Shown here: positions 46,893 through 55,820 of the stretch, piece after piece
Layout: the number at the start of each line of letters is the position of its first letter
How positions within the stretch are numbered: the first letter of the stretch is position 1
From: Propioniferax innocua
GTDB taxonomy: Bacteria; Actinomycetota; Actinomycetes; Propionibacteriales; Propionibacteriaceae
Assembly (NCBI RefSeq): GCF_006716235.1
Contig: NZ_VFOR01000005.1
Span: forward strand, 1 to 64,000
Direction of reading: 5' to 3'
DNA: 64,000 nucleotides
Position numbers and translations under genes: made by a program
Notes under the pieces: model-generated
What the model was told of the DNA's origin: nothing
What the model saw: only the letters and a program-made list of their open reading frames with translations
Database searches by the model: none

Positions 46893-46968
46893 TGGTAGCC
46901 CCGACGGGATTCGAACCCGCGCTACCGCCTTGAGAGGGCGGCGTGCTAGGCCGCTACACAACGGGGCC
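46893..46968 (-). tRNA. tRNA-Glu (CTC)
   Basis: The minus strand folds into a full cloverleaf: acceptor GGCCCCG with CGGGGCT, T-loop GGTTCGAATCC, and anticodon stem CCGCC/GGCGG with loop CTCTCAA, anticodon CTC. The discriminator is A and CCA follows in the DNA (46893-46895). Confidence 0.95.
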
Positions 46969-47016
46969 GCGGCTGGAAAAGATTAGCAGCAGCGAGCCAC
47001 GTCGTCCATTCCATCG

Positions 47017-47088
47017 CTGGGCTATAAGGACTCGAACCTTAACTAACTGAACCAGAATCAGTCGTGCTGCCAATTACACCATAGCCCA
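47017..47088 (-). tRNA. tRNA-Gln (CTG)
   Basis: The minus strand gives acceptor TGGGCTA with TAGCCCA, T-loop GGTTCGAGTCC, and anticodon stem ACTGA/TCAGT with loop TTCTGGT, anticodon CTG. The discriminator is G and no CCA is encoded. It lies 48 bp upstream of tRNA-Glu, so the two are probably one transcript. Confidence 0.95.
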
Positions 47089-47116
47089 TGGGTGCCCTCC
47101 GGCACGAGGAATAATG

Positions 47117-48598
47117 TTACTCGACGCGGGCCGCCTGTGCAACATCAGCGGGGTGGGATGTCGGCGCTGGGGCTCCGAAGAAGGTTCCGCGCGACTTCCA
47201 CCACCATGCGGCTGCCGCCAGGGCGCACAGCGGAACGGTGACTGCCGGGGACCAGAACTCCTGGAGGATCGCAGAAACCGAGAGTCCGCCGGTGGCTGCG
47301 ATGATGATGAGGCCCCATTCGCGGCGCACGTGCACCCAAGCCAGCAGGATTCCGCCCCAGAGGGGATACCAGGGTTGGAGTGCTGCTCCGAGCAGGCCGA
47401 AGGCGAGCAGGGTTCCGGCGGTGAAGGCCACTGTGCGCTCGGGCAGGTGGCGCTTGCCCACCCAGACGATGGCGGCGATGGTGGTGATCGTGGTGAGGAC
47501 CGAGCCGACGGCCCCCACCGGTTCGGCGGGGACCCCGAAGCCGCGGATCAGTAGCTGGCTGACCCAGCTCACGGGGGTGTGGCTTATCACGAGGGTGGGG
47601 GAGCCTCCCGTGTCGTTGGCCCACCCCATGCCCAGGTCTGATGCATAGGAGATGGCCAGGAACAGGCCGCCACCGACAGCTCCTGCTGCTGCGACCCGCA
47701 GCGTCAGGCCGAGCCAGCGTCGCTGCAGATGCTGGACGCGGGGCCATGCCGCGTGCAGAGCGACGCCGAGGCCGGCGAGCACAGCGGGTTGCTTGACGCC
47801 GGCGGCGAGCCCGATGGCCAGGGCCGACCACCACAGGCCGCCGGGGCGACGGGCCAGCCAGATCGCCAGAACGATCAGGGCGCTCATCAGTGAGTCGTTG
47901 TGGGCGCCGCCGAGATACTGCGAGATGACCAATGGGTTGAGCAGGGCGATCCACACCGCCACGTCCGGATCGATGCCCATGTCTCGGGCGAGTGGACGTG
48001 CGACGCACGCGATGATGATGAATGCCAGCACCGGGATGGCCCGCATGGCGACGACCGACCAGTATGGATGTTCCTGCGTGATGGCCACGAGGATGCCCTG
48101 AATATAGAGGGAGATCGGAGGGTAGACCGTCGTCGTGCTCAGCCATGAGTCGAAGATGCCCGAGCTGAACGGGCTCGGTATGCCCATGGGAACGTCGTAG
48201 GGGTTCCGACCCTGATTCAGGATCCAACCCTGGGCTGCGTAGGCCCAGGGGTCGGCAGTCTGCAGAGGTGGTGCCAGAAGGGTGGGGGCTCCCCAAAGGC
48301 ACAGCAGGCCCCACTGCAGACGCGGGCGTCCGCGGCCCACGCGTGATGGGTGGACAGCGGTCCAGGCCCAGAACAGCATGATCGCGCCCGCGACGCCGAG
48401 GGCGCGGGCAATATGACGACCCGATGGGCTGCGAAGGTGGGGGAAGGTCTCCGAAAGAGGGTTCTCGACGATCCCGGGGAGGAAGCCGACCGCGAACGGG
48501 AGGAGCGACATCAATGTCGTCCCGAGCAGTCCGATGGCGGCGATCGTGATGAGTCGGCCAGCTGCTGTGCGAGAGGCGGGCCGAAACATGCGCGACAT
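47117..48598 (-). CDS. mptB: MptB-like polyprenol-phosphomannose dependent alpha-1,6-mannosyltransferase
   Basis: Membrane glycosyltransferase of the GT-C fold, 493 residues with about 12 helices. It resembles MptB, which starts the alpha-1,6-mannan backbone of lipomannan in corynebacteria. Marks are DPWAYAAQGWILNQGRNPYDV (loop with catalytic-type Asp), TTVYPPISLYIQG, ISQYLGGAHNDSLMSALIV, GLAAGVKQPAVLAGLG and ALQPWYPLWGGILLAW. ATG 48598 is used; ATG 48589 is also possible. It lies upstream of tRNA-Gln on the same strand with a 28-bp gap. MptB versus a close paralogue cannot be settled by eye. Confidence 0.82.
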   Translation of the reverse strand: MSRMFRPASRTAAGRLITIAAIGLLGTTLMSLLPFAVGFLPGIVENPLSETFPHLRSPSGRHIARALGVAGAIMLFWAWTAVHPSRVGRGRPRLQWGLLCLWGAPTLLAPPLQTADPWAYAAQGWILNQGRNPYDVPMGIPSPFSSGIFDSWLSTTTVYPPISLYIQGILVAITQEHPYWSVVAMRAIPVLAFIIIACVARPLARDMGIDPDVAVWIALLNPLVISQYLGGAHNDSLMSALIVLAIWLARRPGGLWWSALAIGLAAGVKQPAVLAGLGVALHAAWPRVQHLQRRWLGLTLRVAAAGAVGGGLFLAISYASDLGMGWANDTGGSPTLVISHTPVSWVSQLLIRGFGVPAEPVGAVGSVLTTITTIAAIVWVGKRHLPERTVAFTAGTLLAFGLLGAALQPWYPLWGGILLAWVHVRREWGLIIIAATGGLSVSAILQEFWSPAVTVPLCALAAAAWWWKSRGTFFGAPAPTSHPADVAQAARVE

Positions 48599-48633
48599 CC
48601 TAGCCGGTCATGCTGCGCATCTGTTGACCTGCG

Positions 48634-49359
48634 TCACTCCGAGGATCCGGTCTGACGCAGGACCTCCGAGAGTCGATCGGCTGCTGCGACGACGGCGCGG
48701 GCATGCATGCGGCCGGGCTGTTGCGTCATGCGTTCAATGGGGCCCGAGCAGCTCAACGCCGCGATGACTTTGCCGGAGGGTGCTTGCACCGGCGAGGAGA
48801 CCGAGGCCACGCCGGGCTCGCGTTCACCGACCGACTGTGCCCAGCCGCGACGGCGCACGGTGGCGAGGTCGACGGCGTTGAAGCTGGCTCCCTGGAGGCC
48901 TCGCTGCATCCTCTCGGGTTCCTCCCAGGCAAGCAGGATCTGAGCGGCCGAGCCGGCGCTCATGGTCAGTTGGGCCCCGATGGGCACGGTGTCACGAAGT
49001 CCTGCGGTGAGCTCGGCTGCGGCGACGCACACGCGCAGGTCACCTTGACGGCGGAACAGCTGTGCCGATTCGCCAGTGATGTCGCGGAGTCGGGCCAAGA
49101 TCGGCCCGGCGGTCGCCAGCAGGCGGTCCTCACCGGCTGCGGCAGCCAGCTCGCCCAGGCGGGGTCCCAGGACGAAACGGCCTTGGAGGTCACGTGCCAC
49201 GAGACGGTGATGCTCGAGCGCCACGGCCAGGCGATGGGCGGTGGGGCGCGCCAAGCCGGTGCTGTTGACCAAACCCGCCAGAGTTGTCGGCCCGGTCTCG
49301 AGTGCAGACAGGACCAGTGCGGCCTTGTCGAGAACGCCGACTCCACTGGGTGTGTCCAT
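48634..49359 (-). CDS. IclR-family transcription regulator, probably of leucine synthesis
   Basis: The 241-residue protein has an N-terminal winged helix (VLDKAALVLSALETGPTTLAGLVNSTGLARPTAHRLAVALEHHRLVARD) and an IclR effector domain (PILARLRDITGESAQLFRRQGDLRVCVAAAE, then SVSSPVQAPSGKVIAALSCSGP). It is divergent from leuCD, the place of the LtbR/NdgR-type regulators of leucine synthesis in other actinobacteria, so control of leuCD is the best inference. ATG 49359 has GATGAGG 9 bp upstream; ATG 49374 is an alternative. On the minus strand TATGAT (49404-49399) is a near-consensus -10. Confidence 0.87.
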   Translation of the reverse strand: MDTPSGVGVLDKAALVLSALETGPTTLAGLVNSTGLARPTAHRLAVALEHHRLVARDLQGRFVLGPRLGELAAAAGEDRLLATAGPILARLRDITGESAQLFRRQGDLRVCVAAAELTAGLRDTVPIGAQLTMSAGSAAQILLAWEEPERMQRGLQGASFNAVDLATVRRRGWAQSVGEREPGVASVSSPVQAPSGKVIAALSCSGPIERMTQQPGRMHARAVVAAADRLSEVLRQTGSSE

Positions 49360-49445
49360 ATTCTGGTACCTCATCTTGCATTTTGGGAATTGGGCACGAT
49401 CATAGGAGCAGTGCCGTTCGGAGGGCCGCAAGGGCCTGTGGTCAT

Positions 49446-49458
49446 TGAGATGTTCTCA
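49446..49458. promoter_or_regulatory. Candidate operator TGAGATGTTCTCA between iclR and leuC
   Basis: Perfect 5-3-5 dyad in the divergent gap, 26 bp before a -10-like GATATT (49485-49490) that reads towards leuC. It is a plausible site for the IclR regulator. Confidence 0.4.
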
Positions 49459-49491
49459 CGCGGGCAAGTGTCACGCATGGGAAAGATATTG

Positions 49492-49533
49492 CCAGCGTCA
49501 GGCCGGATGGGCCCAGCGTCAGGCCGGATGGGC
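49492..49533. repeat. Perfect 21-bp tandem duplication in the leuC leader
   Basis: Bases 49492-49512 and 49513-49533 are identical. If GATATT (49485-49490) is the -10, the repeat forms the start of the leuC 5' leader. Confidence 0.85.
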
Positions 49534-49594
49534 ATGGGGTATCGCCGGGACTGTTGCGGGGTCGGCAGCGTGAATACGCGTACGGGAGGAGAAT

Positions 49595-51001
49595 ATGAGC
49601 ACACCGAGGACACTGCTCGACAAGGTCTGGGATGCGCACGTCGTGCGCAGGGCGGAGGGGGAGCCCGACCTCCTCTACATCGACCTCCACCTCGTCCATG
49701 AGGTGACCAGCCCTCAGGCGTTCGACGGATTGCGGCTGGCGGGACGCCCGGTGCGGCGTCCGGACCTGACCATCGCCACCGAGGATCACAACACGCCCAC
49801 CATCGCCATCGATCAGCCGATCGCCGACCCGGTCTCGAAGGCGCAGGTGGACGCACTGCGCAGCAATGCGGCGGAATTCGGCATCCGGCTGCACAGTCTT
49901 GGCGACCGGGAACAGGGCATCGTGCACATCATCGGGCCCCAGCTGGGGCTCACCCAGCCCGGCATGACGATCGTGTGTGGAGATTCCCACACCGCGACCC
50001 ATGGAGCTTTCGGGGCATTGGCGTTCGGCATCGGTACCTCGGAGGTCGAGCATGTCTTGGCCACCCAGACGCTTCCGCAGACGCGTCCACGGACGATGGC
50101 GGTGAACATCGAGGGAGAACTTCCCGAAGGGACGACTCCGAAGGATGTGATTCTCGCGCTCATCGCCAAGGTCGGCACCGGGGGTGGCCAGGGGCATCTG
50201 GTGGAGTATCGCGGTGCGGCGGTCGAGGCGATGTCGATGGAGGGGCGCATGACGCTGTGCAATATGTCCATCGAATGGGGTGCCCGCGCTGGTCTGGTGG
50301 CTCCTGACGAGACGACCTTCACCTACCTGCGGGGCCGTGATCATGCGCCCACCGGCGAACAATGGGACGCCGCCGTCGAGGCCTGGCGCGACCTGCGCAC
50401 CGACGAGGGAGCCACCTTCGACACCGAGATCACATTGGACGCCGGTGAGATCACTCCGTTCGTCACGTGGGGCACCAACCCCGGGCAGGGGGTTCCGCTC
50501 GGTTCGACGGTTCCCGAACCGGCTTCGTTCGATGACCCCAATGAGCGTCGCGCCGCCGAGCGCGCGCTGCAGTACATGGGTCTGGAGCCCGGAACTTTCA
50601 TGCGGGAGGTTTCCGTGGACACGGTTTTCCTGGGGTCCTGCACCAATGGGCGTATGGAGGATCTCCGAGCCGCCGCGGACGTGCTCCGTGGGCGGAGGAT
50701 CGCCGATGGGGTGCGCATGATGGTCGTCCCCGGTTCGGCACGTGTCCGTCTGGAGGCCGAATCCGAGGGGCTCGACAAGATCTTTCTCGACGCTGGAGCC
50801 GAGTGGCGGGCAGCGGGCTGTTCGATGTGTCTGGGTATGAACCCCGACAGGCTGAGTCCGGGGGAACGCTGCGCATCGACCTCCAACCGAAACTTCGAAG
50901 GGCGTCAGGGCACCGGTGGCCGGACGCACCTGGTGTCGCCGGCCACGGCAGCGGCCACGGCCGTCGCCGGACGGTTCGCGTCACCTGCGGATCTCGGCTG
51001 A
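49595..51001 (+). CDS. leuC: 3-isopropylmalate dehydratase large subunit
   Basis: LeuC, with LeuD, isomerises 2- to 3-isopropylmalate through an aconitase-type [4Fe-4S] cluster. The 468-residue protein has [79 protein letters not shown] and the cluster cysteines in [14 protein letters not shown] and GCSMCLGMN, then [29 protein letters not shown] precedes ATG 49595. leuD follows 70 bp after its stop. Confidence 0.96.
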   Translation: MSTPRTLLDKVWDAHVVRRAEGEPDLLYIDLHLVHEVTSPQAFDGLRLAGRPVRRPDLTIATEDHNTPTIAIDQPIADPVSKAQVDALRSNAAEFGIRLHSLGDREQGIVHIIGPQLGLTQPGMTIVCGDSHTATHGAFGALAFGIGTSEVEHVLATQTLPQTRPRTMAVNIEGELPEGTTPKDVILALIAKVGTGGGQGHLVEYRGAAVEAMSMEGRMTLCNMSIEWGARAGLVAPDETTFTYLRGRDHAPTGEQWDAAVEAWRDLRTDEGATFDTEITLDAGEITPFVTWGTNPGQGVPLGSTVPEPASFDDPNERRAAERALQYMGLEPGTFMREVSVDTVFLGSCTNGRMEDLRAAADVLRGRRIADGVRMMVVPGSARVRLEAESEGLDKIFLDAGAEWRAAGCSMCLGMNPDRLSPGERCASTSNRNFEGRQGTGGRTHLVSPATAAATAVAGRFASPADLG

Positions 51002-51071
51002 CCCCGTTCGCCTCCAGCGCACCCAGCCAGTCATTCCTCGGCCCGAGCGCCGCGAGTCACAGGAGCACATC

Positions 51072-51683
51072 ATGCAGGCATTCACCACCCACGTCGGAGT
51101 CGCCGCGCCATTGAAGCGCAGCAACGTCGACACCGACCAGATCATTCCCGCCGAGTACCTCAAACGGGTCACTCGAGCCGGGTTCGCTGACGGACTGTTC
51201 TCGCGTCTCCGCGCCGAGAGCGACTTCGAGCTCAACCAACCCGCCTGGCGTGAGGCCACCATCCTCGTCCCCGGTCCCGACTTCGGCACCGGATCCTCAC
51301 GTGAGCACGCCGTCTGGGCGCTGATGGATGCGGGCTTCCGCGTCGTCATCGGCTCCACGTTCGGGGACATCTTCCGCAACAATTCGGCGAAGGCCGGGCT
51401 TCTCGTTGCTGTCATCACACCGACCGAGGTGGACGCTCTGTGGGGCCTTCTGACCGAACAGCCGGGCACCGAGGTCTCGGTCGACCTGCGCACCCGCACC
51501 ATCACGGCGCCGGGCTTCGAGGCGACTTTCGAGATCGACGACTACACCCGTTGGCGTCTCCTGGAAGGGCTGGATGACATCAGCCTCACGCTGCGTCACG
51601 AGAACGACATCACGGCTTTCGAAGCCGAGCGTCCAGTCTTCGCGCCGGTCACCACCATGCGGAGTGCACACGGGCCCCGGTGA
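51072..51683 (+). CDS. leuD: 3-isopropylmalate dehydratase small subunit
   Basis: LeuD is the swivel-domain partner of LeuC. The 203-residue protein has [63 protein letters not shown] and the C-terminal [24 protein letters not shown] 51072 has AGGAG 6 bp upstream; the long open frame back to 50916 overlaps leuC and is not coding-like. The 3' end overlaps the convergent cofC-like gene by 35 bp. Confidence 0.95.
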   Translation: MQAFTTHVGVAAPLKRSNVDTDQIIPAEYLKRVTRAGFADGLFSRLRAESDFELNQPAWREATILVPGPDFGTGSSREHAVWALMDAGFRVVIGSTFGDIFRNNSAKAGLLVAVITPTEVDALWGLLTEQPGTEVSVDLRTRTITAPGFEATFEIDDYTRWRLLEGLDDISLTLRHENDITAFEAERPVFAPVTTMRSAHGPR

Positions 51684-52485
51684 CCGTGGCATGCAGGCGT
51701 TGCCCGGCGGCCAGACGTGGGGCGGGCGCGACGTCGGCGGGCAACATCAGGCGTCGGCCCGCGTCGTCGATGACCGACCACCCTTCGTCGGTCGCCTCGG
51801 CCACGGTGATGGGGCGGGCGTCGATCACGAGGTCGGTGCCGTTGAACAGCGATCGTGTGTGCTGGCCGAGCCCGAGGCGGTGCGCTTCGGCCAGGTCGGT
51901 GAGATCGTCGACATCGCAGCGGGCGGGGTCGGGGGCGTCGATCTGCTGAACGCCGTTCTCCAGGTGGCGTGCAGCCGAGCCGTGCTCGAACAGTGGATCC
52001 AACAGACAGTCGTCGGCCACCAGGATCGTGGTGCCTTCGCCGGACTGATCCGATGCCATCCACCGGGATCCGGGTGTTCCGGCGGACAGAACATCGATGG
52101 CGGCCGCTGGCGTCATTGCTGGTAGGTCGGCGACGCAGGCGGCCATGCGCTGGATGTGCGGCTCATCGGTCATCAGCCATTCGACGCCGACGGTGAGGGC
52201 CGCGTTGATGTCGGTGCCGGGGTCGGGTAGGAGCGTGACGTTCAGCCCCGCCCTGCGCAGTGCAGCCCCCAGAAGGGGGGACCCACTGACCACCACGACA
52301 TGGTCGACCACCGGCTCCCACGCCGCGACGGTGTCGAGGAGCATGAGTGTCACCAGCCGCCGACGAAGTGCCGGGGCCAGTTCGGTCATCCGGCTCTTGG
52401 CGCGCTCGATCTCCTTGATCGCAAGAACGACTCCGGTGGCGGGCAGTGTGCTGCGCTGCTGGTCCAGCGTGGGCATATGGGTCAT
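51649..52485 (-). CDS. fbiD: CofC/FbiD-like phosphoenolpyruvate (phospholactate) guanylyltransferase with C-terminal extension
   Basis: This nucleotidyltransferase makes the GDP-activated precursor of coenzyme F420; the actinobacterial FbiD uses phosphoenolpyruvate. The 278-residue protein has [84 protein letters not shown] and [17 protein letters not shown]. About 60 residues follow the usual end and look beta-rich ([33 protein letters not shown]). In mycobacteria fbiD also lies between leuCD and gpsA. Start ATG 52485 or 52476; neither has a good SD. Confidence 0.8.
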   Translation of the reverse strand: MTHMPTLDQQRSTLPATGVVLAIKEIERAKSRMTELAPALRRRLVTLMLLDTVAAWEPVVDHVVVVSGSPLLGAALRRAGLNVTLLPDPGTDINAALTVGVEWLMTDEPHIQRMAACVADLPAMTPAAAIDVLSAGTPGSRWMASDQSGEGTTILVADDCLLDPLFEHGSAARHLENGVQQIDAPDPARCDVDDLTDLAEAHRLGLGQHTRSLFNGTDLVIDARPITVAEATDEGWSVIDDAGRRLMLPADVAPAPRLAAGQRLHATVTGARVHSAWW

Positions 52486-52540
52486 TCTGGCACGCATTAG
52501 AGTGAAGGTCTCAGATGGTCGCGACCGATGGAGGTTCCCC

Positions 52541-53305
52541 ATGCCCCGTGCCCCCATGTCCAGCACATTGGCCTCGCGGCCGTTGAAGGAAGTCAATACC
52601 GAGGACATCGAACCGGTGCTGCGTCACGTCGCCGGCACTCTTGGACGTCTTGTGCGGGTGTTGACACATCAACGTTGGGCCGGATCGGAGAAGGTGCCGA
52701 AAAGCGGCCCCGCGATCTTCGCGGTGAACCACATCTCCAATTTCGACCCTCTGGCGTACGGTCATTTCCTCATCTGGTCGGGGCGCTACCCGCGCTTCCT
52801 CGCCAAGGACGAGATCTTCGAGACCCCGGTGCTCGGCTGGGTCGCCCGCGCATGTGGTCAGATTCGCGTCGACCGTGGGACCGACCGTGCGATCGAGGCG
52901 GTCCACGCCGCCAATGCCGCCCTGTCGGAAGGCAAGACGGTGTCGGTGTATCCGGAGGGGACGATCACGGCCGACCCCGATGGCTGGCCCATGCAGCCGC
53001 GGACCGGGGCCGCTCGCATCGCCCTGGCGACACGAGCCCCGGTGATCCCTGTGGGGCAGTGGGGGGCCAACCACGTGATGCCCGGAAAGAAACTCACCTA
53101 TCCGCGGCTGTTCCCCCGCAAGACCATGTATGTGAAGGCGGGCGACCCGGTGGACCTGTCCGACCTGTACGGGCGCGACGACAAGGAAGCCCTTCGTGAG
53201 GCCAGCCGCCGCATCATCATGGCCATCACCGACATCGTCGCCGAAATCCGTGACGAGACCGCGCCGGAGGGTCGCTGGGACATGCGCCACGGCGCCCGGG
53301 TCTGA
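52541..53305 (+). CDS. plsC: 1-acyl-sn-glycerol-3-phosphate acyltransferase (PlsC family)
   Basis: Predicted acyltransferase that adds the second acyl chain to lysophosphatidic acid, 254 residues. Family motifs are FAVNHISNFDPLAYG (NHxxxxD), RFLAKDEIFETPVLGWVARACGQIRVDRG, VSVYPEGTIT (PEGT) and APVIPVGQWGA. GGAGG lies 6 bp before ATG 52541. gpsA starts 3 bp after its stop, so glycerol-3-phosphate supply and phosphatidate synthesis are linked in one operon. Confidence 0.9.
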   Translation: MPRAPMSSTLASRPLKEVNTEDIEPVLRHVAGTLGRLVRVLTHQRWAGSEKVPKSGPAIFAVNHISNFDPLAYGHFLIWSGRYPRFLAKDEIFETPVLGWVARACGQIRVDRGTDRAIEAVHAANAALSEGKTVSVYPEGTITADPDGWPMQPRTGAARIALATRAPVIPVGQWGANHVMPGKKLTYPRLFPRKTMYVKAGDPVDLSDLYGRDDKEALREASRRIIMAITDIVAEIRDETAPEGRWDMRHGARV

Positions 53306-53308
53306 GCC

Positions 53309-54310
53309 ATGGTTCCCGTGATCGATCACGTGGCCGTTCTCGGCGCTGGAGGCTGGGGCACGGCGTTCGCGCTTCTCCTCGCCGACGCCGGGCGCAACGT
53401 GACCCTGTGGGCACGAGACCCCCGGGTGGCCGACGCGATCAACACCGAGCGCCGCAATGAGCGGCGCCTTCCCGGAATCGAACTCCCGGTGCAGGTGCGG
53501 GCGACATCGGACCGTTCGGCGGCCGTGGCTGACGCCGACGCCGTGGTGATCGCGTTGCCGTCGCAGACCGTCCGGGCCAACATGACGGGCTGGGCGCTGC
53601 CGAGGGGCGTCCCCGTGGTGAGCTTGGCCAAAGGCCTCGAGGAGGGCACCGGCCTGCGGATGAGCCGGGTTCTGGCCGAGTGCGGTGTCGCGCCAGATCA
53701 GATCGCGGTGCTGAGCGGGCCGAACCTGGCAGATGAGATCGGCCGCCGTGAGCCGGCGTCGGCAGTGGTCGCGGCCGCCGAGCATGATCTGGCGGTGGAC
53801 ATCCAGCGCGCGTGCCATGGTCCGAATTTCCGCGCCTACACCAGTACCGATGTCACCGGGGTCGAGGTGGGCGGCGTCACGAAGAATTCCATCGCCATCG
53901 CTGTCGGCATGGCCATCGGGCTGGGGCTGGGTGCCAATGCGGTCGCAGCTCTCACCACGCGCGGGCTCGCCGAGAGCACACGGCTCGGGGAGGCGATGGG
54001 CGCTGACCCGCTCACGTTCCAGGGAATGGCAGGTATGGGTGACCTGGTGGCAACCTGTTTCTCGCCGCTTTCGCGGAACCGAAGCTTCGGCGTGGAGCTG
54101 GGGCGTGGAGTGGCGGTGGAGGCCGCGCTCGCACACGGGCGGGGCGTCGTGGAGGGGGCCCGGTCCACTCCTGTGGTGGCCCAAGTGGCAGGTGGTATCG
54201 GTGTCGACATGCCGGTGGTCTCGACCGTCTGTGATGTTCTGGCGGGGCTGCTCACTCCCGCAGAGGCGCTCGACCGTGCCATGGCGCGAGAGCTGAAACC
54301 CGAGCGCTGA
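53309..54310 (+). CDS. gpsA: Glycerol-3-phosphate dehydrogenase [NAD(P)+]
   Basis: GpsA reduces dihydroxyacetone phosphate to sn-glycerol-3-phosphate for phospholipid synthesis. The 333-residue protein has the nucleotide site VAVLGAGGWGTAFALLLADAG, ALPSQTVRANM, SLAKGLEEGTGLRMS, SGPNLADEIGRREPASAVVAA, the catalytic lysine in GVEVGGVTKNSIAIAVGMA and RGLAESTRLGEAMGADPLTFQGMAGMGDLVATC. The canonical Gly-Gly-Ala-Leu-Lys-Asn reads GGVTKN, which keeps the lysine and asparagine. It is downstream of plsC; nhaA follows on its own promoter. Confidence 0.95.
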   Translation: MVPVIDHVAVLGAGGWGTAFALLLADAGRNVTLWARDPRVADAINTERRNERRLPGIELPVQVRATSDRSAAVADADAVVIALPSQTVRANMTGWALPRGVPVVSLAKGLEEGTGLRMSRVLAECGVAPDQIAVLSGPNLADEIGRREPASAVVAAAEHDLAVDIQRACHGPNFRAYTSTDVTGVEVGGVTKNSIAIAVGMAIGLGLGANAVAALTTRGLAESTRLGEAMGADPLTFQGMAGMGDLVATCFSPLSRNRSFGVELGRGVAVEAALAHGRGVVEGARSTPVVAQVAGGIGVDMPVVSTVCDVLAGLLTPAEALDRAMARELKPER

Positions 54311-54460
54311 CCGGAGCGGAGGTGCCTCGGGCCGCGACTCTCACCGCGCTGTGTGGGGAGAACGGGCCAGGTGGGCGCGATCGGTGACAGGCGTGATCTG
54401 ACCAAGCGATTGTTGCAGACCCGCCTGTGTCAAGGCTGCAGGAGGGGCAATGGTTCCTGC

Positions 54461-54466
54461 TAGGCT
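54461..54466 (+). promoter_or_regulatory. -10 element of the nhaA promoter
   Basis: TAGGCT at 54461-54466 would start transcription near 54473, exactly where the structured leader begins. No clear -35 is seen. Confidence 0.45.
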
Positions 54467-54472
54467 CCCCGC

Positions 54473-54526
54473 ACTGGGTGAGCCGGGAAGTCTGGTCGGC
54501 GACGAATTTTGCCTACCCCGAGGAGA
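54473..54526 (+). ncRNA. Structured nhaA leader, candidate nhaA-I (lithium) riboswitch
   Basis: The leader folds so that GGGT (54476-54479) can pair with ACCC (54515-54518), directly next to the SD GAGGAG (54520-54525). Inside is a hairpin GCCGG/TCGGC (54482-54486 with 54496-54500) with a GAA-containing loop, followed by GACGAA. The order GGGTGA, hairpin, GACG, CCTACC(C)CGAGGAG next to nhaA resembles, from memory, the nhaA-I motif now assigned to lithium sensing. The class assignment needs a covariance search; the secondary structure and SD proximity are seen directly. Confidence 0.5.
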
Positions 54527-54532
54527 ATGCCC

Positions 54533-55765
54533 ATGCGCCACATGGCCGGGCGAATCACTGAGTCACTGCGAACCGAGACAGTCGGCGGGTTGCTGCTCGT
54601 CGGAGCCGCGATCCTGGCGTTGGTCTGGGCCAACTCGCCGTGGCAAGACACTTATCACCAGATCCGCGAGACCAGTTTCGGCCCCGCCGCGCTGCATCTG
54701 GATCTGAGTGTCGCCCACTGGACGGCCGACGGGTTGTTGGCGATCTTCTTCTTCCTCGTCGGCATGGAGCTCAAACACGAGTTCGTGGCCGGTGACCTCC
54801 GCAGCCCCAAGAAGGCGCTTGTCCCGGTTGCTGCGGCGGCCGGCGGGGTCATCGTTCCCGCCCTGGTCTATCTGGCGTTCAATGCGGGCAAGGACACCGT
54901 GGGTGGGTGGGCCATTCCTGCCGCCACCGACATCGCCTTCGCATTGGCGGTGCTCGCGATCATCTCATCGCATCTCCCGTCTGCCCTGCGCGTCTTCCTC
55001 CTGACGTTGGCCGTGGTCGATGACCTCATGGCGATCCTCATCATCGCCGTGGTCTACACCAGCGAGATCCGTATCCTGCCGCTCCTGCTGGCTCTGATCC
55101 CCATCGGCCTCTACTGGGTTCTGGTTCACCGCTGCTCGAAATGGTTCGCGGCCCGCACGTGGAGCCTGTGGCTCATCCTGCTGCCGATCGGCATCGTCAC
55201 CTGGGCACTTGTCCATGCCTCCGGGGTCCATGCGACGCTCGCCGGCGTGGCTCTTGGCATGTGCATTCCGGTGATCGCACACTCGGCGAACACCGCTGGC
55301 GATGAGGAGCACGAGACGTCCCTCGAGCATGCTCTTGAACACACCCTGCGGCCCGTTTCCGCCGGACTGGTCGTGCCCCTGTTCGCTTTGGGTGCTGCCG
55401 GTGTCACGGTGGAGGGGTCGGAGTTCCTCGGCTCACTGTCGAGCCCGGTCGTTCTCGGCATCGCCTTGGGTCTCCTGCTCGGAAAGCCGGTCGGGATCAT
55501 GCTGACCACCGTCATCGTCTCCAGGCTCACCCCCGACGAGTCGGATGACTCCATGTACTGGCTCGATCTCGTCGGGATCGGCATGCTCGGCGGCATCGGT
55601 TTCACCGTGTCGCTGTTGGTGAGTGAACTCAGCTTCGCCGGGACGGATCATCTCGACAACGCCAAGATTGGTGTGCTCACCGGCACGCTTCTCTCGGCCC
55701 TGTGCGCCACCGTGGTGCTGGCACTGCGCAACCGGCATTACAAGCGAATGGAGGCGAGTCGGTGA
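54533..55765 (+). CDS. nhaA: Na+/H+ antiporter NhaA
   Basis: NhaA exports sodium or lithium in exchange for protons. The 410-residue membrane protein has about 12 helices and family motifs ANSPWQDTYH, IFFFLVGMELKHEFVAGDL, PAATDIAFALAVLAI, FLLTLAVVDDLMAILIIA with the two ion-binding aspartates, VHASGVHATLAGVALGM, HTLRPVSAGLVVPLFALGAAGV and LGGIGFTVSLLVSELSF. ATG 54533 is 7 bp from GAGGAG; ATG 54527 is only 1 bp away. It interrupts the gpsA-ddl order seen in mycobacteria and carries its own promoter and structured leader. Confidence 0.93.
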   Translation: MRHMAGRITESLRTETVGGLLLVGAAILALVWANSPWQDTYHQIRETSFGPAALHLDLSVAHWTADGLLAIFFFLVGMELKHEFVAGDLRSPKKALVPVAAAAGGVIVPALVYLAFNAGKDTVGGWAIPAATDIAFALAVLAIISSHLPSALRVFLLTLAVVDDLMAILIIAVVYTSEIRILPLLLALIPIGLYWVLVHRCSKWFAARTWSLWLILLPIGIVTWALVHASGVHATLAGVALGMCIPVIAHSANTAGDEEHETSLEHALEHTLRPVSAGLVVPLFALGAAGVTVEGSEFLGSLSSPVVLGIALGLLLGKPVGIMLTTVIVSRLTPDESDDSMYWLDLVGIGMLGGIGFTVSLLVSELSFAGTDHLDNAKIGVLTGTLLSALCATVVLALRNRHYKRMEASR

Positions 55766-55820
55766 GGGGCCACGCCGTGGCGGTTCCGCCAATCGCCGAA
55801 ACCGCTTGTAGCCTGTGGGA

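Noticed and set aside
46893-46968. tRNA-Glu as an occupied attachment site of a genomic island
   Set aside because: No integrase and no duplicated tRNA 3' end was seen in the flanks. Only the truncated ligase hints at a past event.
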